A stretch of DNA of 64,000 bases from NCBI GenBank assembly GCA_963931995.1, contig OZ008371.1, positions 173,318,983-173,382,982 on the forward strand, read 5' to 3'. Both the position numbers and the translations under genes were made by a program. The notes below the pieces were generated by a model. The model saw only the letters and a program-made list of their open reading frames with translations. It was not told the DNA's origin and did no database searches. This document shows, one piece after another, positions 58,114-64,000 of the stretch. Numbering within the stretch: position 1 is the first letter of the stretch; each line of letters starts with the position of its first letter. Source of the DNA: Phaonia tiefii (Eukaryota; Arthropoda; Insecta; Diptera; Muscidae).

Positions 58114-58645
58114 GTAGGTAAGCTGTGCAAATAATGAAAATCAAAATATCGTGAAATAGCGGAATTTCGGTGTTTTACCAAAAAAATTATAAGTCCGCCA
58201 TTTGTTGTCAGATTTTGTTAAGTAAGTGCTTATTTTCTTTGGAAAAATGCCAGCTATACGTAAAAAAACCAAAATCGCTGTTAGCATCGCGTTTTATATT
58301 TTATATGAATTTTTATATGAATTTTTCTGCCACATTTTTACTAAAAAAACTCACTTTTTTAACCTTTTTAAGCCGCCAACATCAAAACTACTCACCCGAT
58401 TTGAAAATTTTCTGAGAATGAGTTGTAGATGGCTCAATTTGCTTTAATTTGAGTAGTAGTAGGATCAAATATGTCAAAGAAGACGAAAGATATGCTCAAA
58501 ATTGTAAGTGTACCTCCAAAAATTTAAAAAAAAAAGTTCAAAAATTTGTATCTCGAAAACCAATCAACAGAAAAATTTTTAAAACTCATTTTCGTGTTTA
58601 GTAGGTCAAAATCAATGAGAAAAAGTATGCTAGAAACAAATAACA
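58114..58645 (-). repeat. Right terminal inverted repeat
   Basis: 532-bp partner of 54739-55270. The last bases are GCTAGAAACAAATAACA. Confidence 0.92.
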
Positions 58646-59033
58646 AAACGACTGTTGGCTAGTGATATCAGCATTACTACTACGGAAATATCCAAGATTA
58701 TATCAGCCATAACATCGCTCAAGAACGGCAAAAATCCACACAGCGACAATATATCCTCAGAGTTTCTTAAGGCAAATCCCGTAAAGAGCTCAGAATTGAG
58801 TCTTCCGATTATAGAAGAAATTGGGCTCTCAGCGAATATTCAAGACGAGCTCAAGGTAGGCATTGTTAAGATACCTAAGAAAGGTGACAACTGGAGGGGA
58901 ATAACAAAGTTCCAGCTCACGTTATAACTAAAAGGTTACCGAGCTCATTAATGCCAGATTTACGGAAACAAGAGTTTTTACCCCACCAAGTCGTTTGTGG
59001 ACCACATTAATTCACTAAGAGTGATACACTGAA
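58646..59033 (+). pseudogene. LINE reverse transcriptase, part 1
   Basis: Reads TTTEISKIISAITSLKNGK, a DNISSEFLKA segment (usual LINE motif: D-x-I-x-x-E-x-x-K), VGIVKIPKKGDNWRGIT, then after a stop the FVDHINSLRVI segment that corresponds to the FRPGRSC...I block. It ends at 59033, where another repeat interrupts it; the same RT continues at about 60132 and 61889. Confidence 0.82.
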
Positions 59034-60131
59034 AGAAAATCTTTACATCAAAACGCTGATAGGTGTTAGTCAATTGTTCTTCATTGAAGTGACGCCAAAT
59101 TTCATAACTTCAATGAAAATATTCTTCAATTTGAAGATTGTACGTTACTTCATCCTTTTCAGCTTCACTGAATTGATAATCTTTTTTACATAAATTTTCA
59201 TCATTGGAATTTGAAAATAGTTAGTGAGATTGATTCAAAATTGGACGTAATATTTAAAAAAATAAAGGGACACAGAAAAAACCAACCCGTCAAAAACATA
59301 GTTTTTGACTATACATTCTTTATATATGACCACATACCTTTGTCGTATTCCGCCCATATTTGCAGCAGCTAACCAATATACCCAAGTTTGTTCAAATACC
59401 GTCAACAGGAGCAGAAATAAGGATTTTTAATTTGTGATTTGTATGGGAGGTACCATGCCCCTTTGTCCGATCCCGCCCATATTTGGATAGTTCATTTTTG
59501 TCGTCACCACTAATTTGCTTGCTAAGTTTCAGCTCGATTGGATCACGGCAAACGGTTTAAAAATCAATCCAAAGATTTTTCTGCATGCATACATGCTTAC
59601 AGACAGGTGAAGTTAATATAAAGACTTTAAAATGTAGTGAAAACTGAAAACAAATACATAATCAAAAATAGTGCAATCTACAGACAATTTTCTCAACGCT
59701 ATGACAGTTTTTTATCTGATCTTATACCCTGATATTGTGGAGTTTTTACAATGAAAAATATGCCGAAGGATTTGGTTGCTCCTTGCAAAAAATTTGCATG
59801 AAAATGATCACCAATTTATAACAAATTGATGATAAACTTATAGCAACCTTGTATCTAATTGACGATAAATTAACATCAAATTGATGAACAATTGACATCA
59901 AAATGGTGGAAAATTTATTTTACCTTGATGAAAAACTTTCATCAAATTATGGAAAAATGTACATCAACTTGATGTAAAATTGTAGCAGTTTCAGCCATAG
60001 ATGAAATATGGATGAAACATTAATGAAATATTCTTCATGATTTCAATGAAATGTGTCGTAATTTGAAAAATATGGAAATGTTTTATCAAACTGATGAAGG
60101 AGTTTGTACATTTTTTTAAGCTTTTTGTTTC
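59034..60131. mobile_element. Insertion with CATCAAATTGATG repeats, inside the LINE
   Basis: About 1.1 kb between two pieces of the LINE. It starts CACTGAAAGAAAATC after GATA and ends CATTTTAG before TATA. Both edges contain many short variants of GATGAA/TTCATC; 59796-60000 is a degenerate array of CATCAAATTGATG-type palindromes. No coding potential. Likely a non-autonomous DNA element; the ends match only weakly. Confidence 0.6.
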
Positions 60132-60290
60132 ATTTTAGTATAGCAGTTTGTTGAATGGAGGTCCTCTCTGTACCTAGTATTGACTGATTTGATAAGGTAT
60201 TTGACTGCTTTGCCCATACTGCGATTTGAAATGCCCTTGACGGCAAAGGCGTCCCACGAACACTCATACAACTAATAAAAAATCAATGAG
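60132..60290 (+). pseudogene. LINE reverse transcriptase, part 2
   Basis: QFVEWRSSLYLV, FDKVFDCF (frameshift) and ALDGKGVPRTLIQLIKNQ continue the RT domain in order. The next piece starts YAEASCRVLH after copy B of the dispersed repeat. Confidence 0.8.
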
Positions 60291-61886
60291 TTTCACGGGC
60301 GATGTGTGAACACCTTGTTGTTACACGGTACCTGTTGGATTTCTTTGAACACATTAGTAAATGTTACACTGGAAAAAAAAACAGCAGACAGTTGTCCGAG
60401 GCCTTCGGCCACGGGCTGTCCCTGCAGGCTGTGCCAGAGACACGGCCATTAAGTTTAACGTAGAATACGCCATCCGATAAGACAGAAATCATATATAACA
60501 ATAAATGATAAATAACATAAGCAAATGAATTTATTTATTTGATAGTTACTTTTGATCATATACATAAGCTTATGGTAGGAAAAATAGGATAAATATGTTT
60601 TTTTATTTTAATTTACTAAACGTCAACTGTCAGCTGCTGTCAAACAGCATCAAACAGCATTGTTATTTTGCTTACTTGGCAGCACTTTCATTTACCATAA
60701 AAATGTATGAATTAATTTTTTCATATATATTTTATAATTATGTATCCATGTTAAATTCAAATTCACATTTAACATTTTGTTTCACTTAAATACATAAGTA
60801 AATATACGAAATTTCAATATTTCATCAATCAAAACAACAGCCGAAGGTTTGTGTCCACACTGAAACAGCAGCATAGTTTGTGTTCACGCTACAAACTCAA
60901 ACACTCAACCAAACACCACACATATGTTTGAGTGTATGTGTTTAAACAATTTTTATTTTAGAAATTTAAATATTAGGAAGATATCAACCAATATGAAATG
61001 TATATCAAACGAAAGATAACATCTTCATTTACCTACAAAAAAATTTTTAAAAAAAGTTATCTCGCCGTTTCCTCATAATCAATGAAATAAAGATTACAAC
61101 AATAACAATCTGACATGACTCCCTATACCGTAAGGTAAGACGTATTCTACGCCAAAAATAATAGTTTTTGTGCTGAAGGCTCTTTTGCTATTGCACTTTC
61201 GTTTTTCTTACATCTGCCTTAACATTAGATGTAATATTGTTAAAATAAATAAAGCAATATTTACCTCACTTAGTAATTGCTTTTGTTTTGTCAGAAACAG
61301 AGCGACGACGATCTGCTTGCTTGAATTCTGGCACACAACTGAATAAAAAGCAATATTTAGCTCACTGAAGTAATTGTTTTTCTTTTGTCTTAAAGTGAGC
61401 GACGACAAAAAGTATTGAATTGTATAGAGAACTTATTGCACTCTTTTTCCGTGTCCATGTAGAGAGTTTGAGTAAAAGAGCATAAACGAGTCTTATTCTC
61501 TTTATAGGATATTTCAATATAAATGCATCATTTCGACAATGTTATTACATAAAACAATATAAAAAGCATAAATGTTTCAAAGGGCATCAATGTTTCACAT
61601 ACATATTTTGAATGGACCAAGTGATGACAAAAAGAGACAAATACGTTCTGAATCATTCACCAGATATCGCCAGTGCTTTCGAGTCATACAATTCGTTCCA
61701 TGATTTCTCTATACTATTCAATACTCTATGGCGATAACGACCTGGTTGTTTGTTCGCATCAATACCATCATACTTATTTTCAGGCAGAGACTATTGTTGG
61801 ACAACAACCACGTATCTGATGCTAACGTTGTGTGTTGTTTGCATGTGTTCACTTTGATAGATTGCCCTACCCGTGCCTATAGAAGT
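60275..61886. repeat. Dispersed repeat, copy B, inserted in the LINE
   Basis: Matches copy A (4815-6200) at both ends and in the middle. It lacks A's MITE at 5181-5573 but has its own insertion (about 60385-61153), absent from A. It ends at TTGCCCTACCCGTGCCTATAG as A does. Confidence 0.78.
60386..61153. mobile_element. Composite insertion in copy B
   Basis: About 770 bp absent from copy A. 60386-60454 is a GC-rich island (GAGGCCTTCGGCCACGGGCTG, CCTGCAGGCTGTGCC). From 60455 comes AACGTAGAATACGCC and, near the end, GACGTATTCTACGCC, an 11-bp inverted repeat. 60840-60950 holds a hairpin around AAACTCAAACACTC. Class unknown. Confidence 0.5.
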
Positions 61887-62765
61887 TATCACATCAAATT
61901 GCCTACGCAGAGGCCAGCTGTCGTGTTTTACACGATAGCGTGCTTAGCCGTAAGATACATGTTGGCACTCGCGTTCTTCAGGGATATGGGATGTCTCCAC
62001 TGCTATTCAATATCGTTCAAGACATTGTGATGATGCATCACGCAATAGTTAGTACGCGAGGAATTGTATGAAGTTTTCATGAAAGCGTAGAGAACCTTGA
62101 ATATATAGACGACATATGCCTCCTCTCTCACAGCTATACCGATATGGTCGAGAAATTAAAACGGCTTACAGATAGGCCTGAAGATTAATATAAAGAAAAA
62201 AGGTTGTGCGCAATAACTCAGAAAATTTAAACTTTTTTCTGATAAACAACGAAGAAGCAGAGATGTTGAAACTTTCTGTCATCTTGGTGGTGGTATTAAC
62301 CGAACTGGTGGTTCAAGTGCAGACATTGCTCACCGAATAATAAAGTCACACAATCTTTTAGACAGCTCACAAAAGTGAGGGACATCATCTTCAGTATCAA
62401 CTTAAATTTAAATTTAAACTTTTCAACTCCAATGTGATATCAGCATTGTTATACGGCTGTGAAACTTGGAACGCTGCCATCTGAGACATAAACTCCATGG
62501 ACGTCTTCGTAAACAAAAGCCTATGAAGGATTCTCCGTATATTTTGGCCACAAACCATCTCGAACGAGAATCTGTGGCATGAAACAAATCAAGTACCAAT
62601 ACGCGTACAAATACAGAGAAGAAAGTGGAACTGCATCAGACACACACTCCGAAAACCGTCGTCCGATATTGCCAGAAATGCGATTGCCCAAAATCCTCAA
62701 GGGAGCCGCAGAGTCCATGCCTGTTTAAAACCAATGGTTTTTCGACATGATAAAAAAGAGTTGTG
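61887..62765 (+). pseudogene. LINE reverse transcriptase, part 3 and C-terminus
   Basis: YAEASCRVLHDSVLSRK, then VLQGYGMSPLLFNIVQDIV (the QG...PLLF block), EYIDDICLLSHSYTDM (catalytic YIDD; related elements have FADD), GLKINI, HLGGGINRTGGSSADI, the CETW segment, NKSLRRILRIFWPQTISNE, RRKWNWIRHTLRKP and NPQGSRR. The motifs are all in the expected order but with many frameshifts. A dead non-LTR element; clade not assigned. Confidence 0.85.
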
Positions 62766-64000
62766 CATGAAAGTGTCCAATGTTAGTGCTTGGTATTCTT
62801 CAAACATGTGTATAAAGGAATTCTCATTAGTATGATGAGTGTTTCTAGATATATATTTTTGATGAATTCACTGATGAAGGTCTTGGCAAGATCCGAAATA
62901 GCTATACAGACTGCCTTGGTATCATTGGAACATTTTTATGCTCGACTTTTTTGAAAGTAATATAAAGCTAATAAATAAGCTTTATATTATGTAAAAACGT
63001 CTTGAGCTTGAATAAATTTAGAAAATTTTCAGTTTAGAAAACAGACCGAATAAAAACTCCGGCAAGGGAAATGATGTGGAGAAATCAGTTTAAGAAATTG
63101 TCTAAGAACCATACGGAAGGGGCAATAGTTTAGTATTAAACTTTATGTCATGTTTATCATATTTGCAGTGACTTCTAAATACAAATCTTCTCTAACTACA
63201 AACTGATATGAATATTTAACTACTTTAATAGTTGGATCTTCTTTAGCATCTCTCTTTTTTTCTTATACATATCTCTAGATTAATACTAATGTTTATCTTT
63301 TTTTCATCGTATTTATTTCAAATATTACTTGATTCCATACACCTTGGCATCACGTCTCCTGTACATTCCCCCATGCGACTGGTTGTTTGGGATTTGTGTG
63401 TTGCTAAATGAATTTCAGTAAATCTCTGCTTGAACTTTATATATATTGATTTTTGGATTAAGATTTAAAACTTTTGCAAACAGGATACTGACGTCATATA
63501 GCAACGCCAGCACAATATTAACATTTAAATTTTGCTAATGTTGCCAACTTTAAGAGTTATAGCATTTTCAAATAACAGCAATAAATCTTGCCACAAAATT
63601 TCAAAACAATACGCATAAATTATAGCAACAAAGTTACTACATGCATAATACCTAAAGAAGAGTGCAATTGAAAAATGATCCTGTTAAAATAAGGACAATT
63701 GTTAACAACTGACGCACAATATGAATCCTAAGGTTTTTACTTTTGGCGACAAATCCATTGATTCATACAAATGCGATCGTAAAATATTTAGTTACATACT
63801 ACATTGAATACAACAAATACAGGCGCCACATCATCGAAAGGACAAATACAACAAAATCTCAAATGTACAATGCAGGGCATTACATTTATATGTGTAGATG
63901 TGCCAATGAATCTCGGTGTTTGTGTGTGTGTGTGTGCGTGTGTGTGAGCGAGTTCGTATGCGTGGATGCAATTCGTACAAATCCATTTGAAAATATTTCT
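62766..64000. other. No gene recognised; TG repeat
   Basis: AT-rich. A (GT)n microsatellite lies at about 63918-63948. No reading frame or known repeat. Confidence 0.4.

Larger units (their letters stand above)
54739..58645 (+). mobile_element. 3.9-kb DNA transposon with 532-bp inverted repeats
   Basis: Left (54739-55270) and right (58114-58645) inverted repeats have equal length, 532 bp each, and are nearly identical. Outer ends read TGTTATTTGTTTCTAGC; inner ends GCACAGCTAACCTAC. They enclose a three-exon gene. I found no convincing target duplication; the right end abuts LINE sequence. The arms contain ATTCATATAAAAATTCATAT and a T-run-rich region. I infer a DNA transposon whose transposase is the enclosed gene; the superfamily is unknown to me. 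Confidence 0.85.

Noticed and set aside
54739..58645. Target-site duplication for the long-repeat transposon
   Set aside because: CAAATAACAAAA occurs both just left of the element and at its right end, but the latter is part of the terminal repeat itself, so it is not evidence of a duplication.

Overview
The window is AT-rich, repeat-dense animal DNA, most likely intergenic or large-intron sequence of a higher fly (Brachycera; I cannot name the genus). Reasons: short GT-AG introns of 61 and 73 bp, many mariner and related Tc1/mariner copies, non-LTR retrotransposon remnants, a tRNA-derived SINE family, CA/TG microsatellites, and CAG/CAA-rich unique stretches of the kind seen near fly neural genes. 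I found no complete host protein gene and no rRNA or tRNA gene. Nearly all coding signal belongs to mobile elements, most of them broken.

Layout. 1-8.6 kb: mostly unannotatable DNA with a TA-flanked MITE, a 194-bp hairpin, SINEs and a dispersed repeat (4.8-6.2 kb) that itself carries a MITE. 8.6-10.7 kb: minus-strand LINE remnant with two SINE insertions and a 79-bp tandem duplication. 11.4-18.2 kb: mariner and DD41D-type transposase remnants, two palindromic minisatellites, and a MITE split by later insertions. 18.2-21 kb: mostly unique DNA with a possible Inr/DPE promoter. 21.0-30.7 kb: a foldback element with long, internally repetitive inverted arms, of which 4725 bp is tandemly duplicated with one base difference seen. 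Its interior holds an apparent terminal exon, also present at 13.2 kb. 30.8-32.0 kb: a full-length mariner inserted in a DD41D remnant. 33.9-35.3 kb: a DD41D element with long inverted repeats and a nested MITE. 36-38 kb and 41-42.8 kb: unique DNA and SINEs. 38.3-40.8 kb and 44.0-47.0 kb: further mariner/DD41D elements, one split by a MITE with an 8-bp target duplication. 48.6-51.1 kb: a nest of one MITE family with an expanded 44-bp repeat. 51.2-54.7 kb: unique DNA rich in GGATAA/TTATCC.

54.7-58.6 kb holds the most interesting object: a 3.9-kb element with 532-bp terminal inverted repeats around a three-exon gene. Its 548-codon product has CxxC pairs and a plausible D-D-E set. It has one nonsense codon and one extra base in an A run, and otherwise stays in frame. 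58.6-62.8 kb is one LINE copy split at least twice by younger repeats.

The genes do not form a pathway. Their relation is stratigraphic: nested insertions give a relative age order. The element at 54.7 kb and the foldback with its captured-looking exon are the best candidates for undescribed biology.
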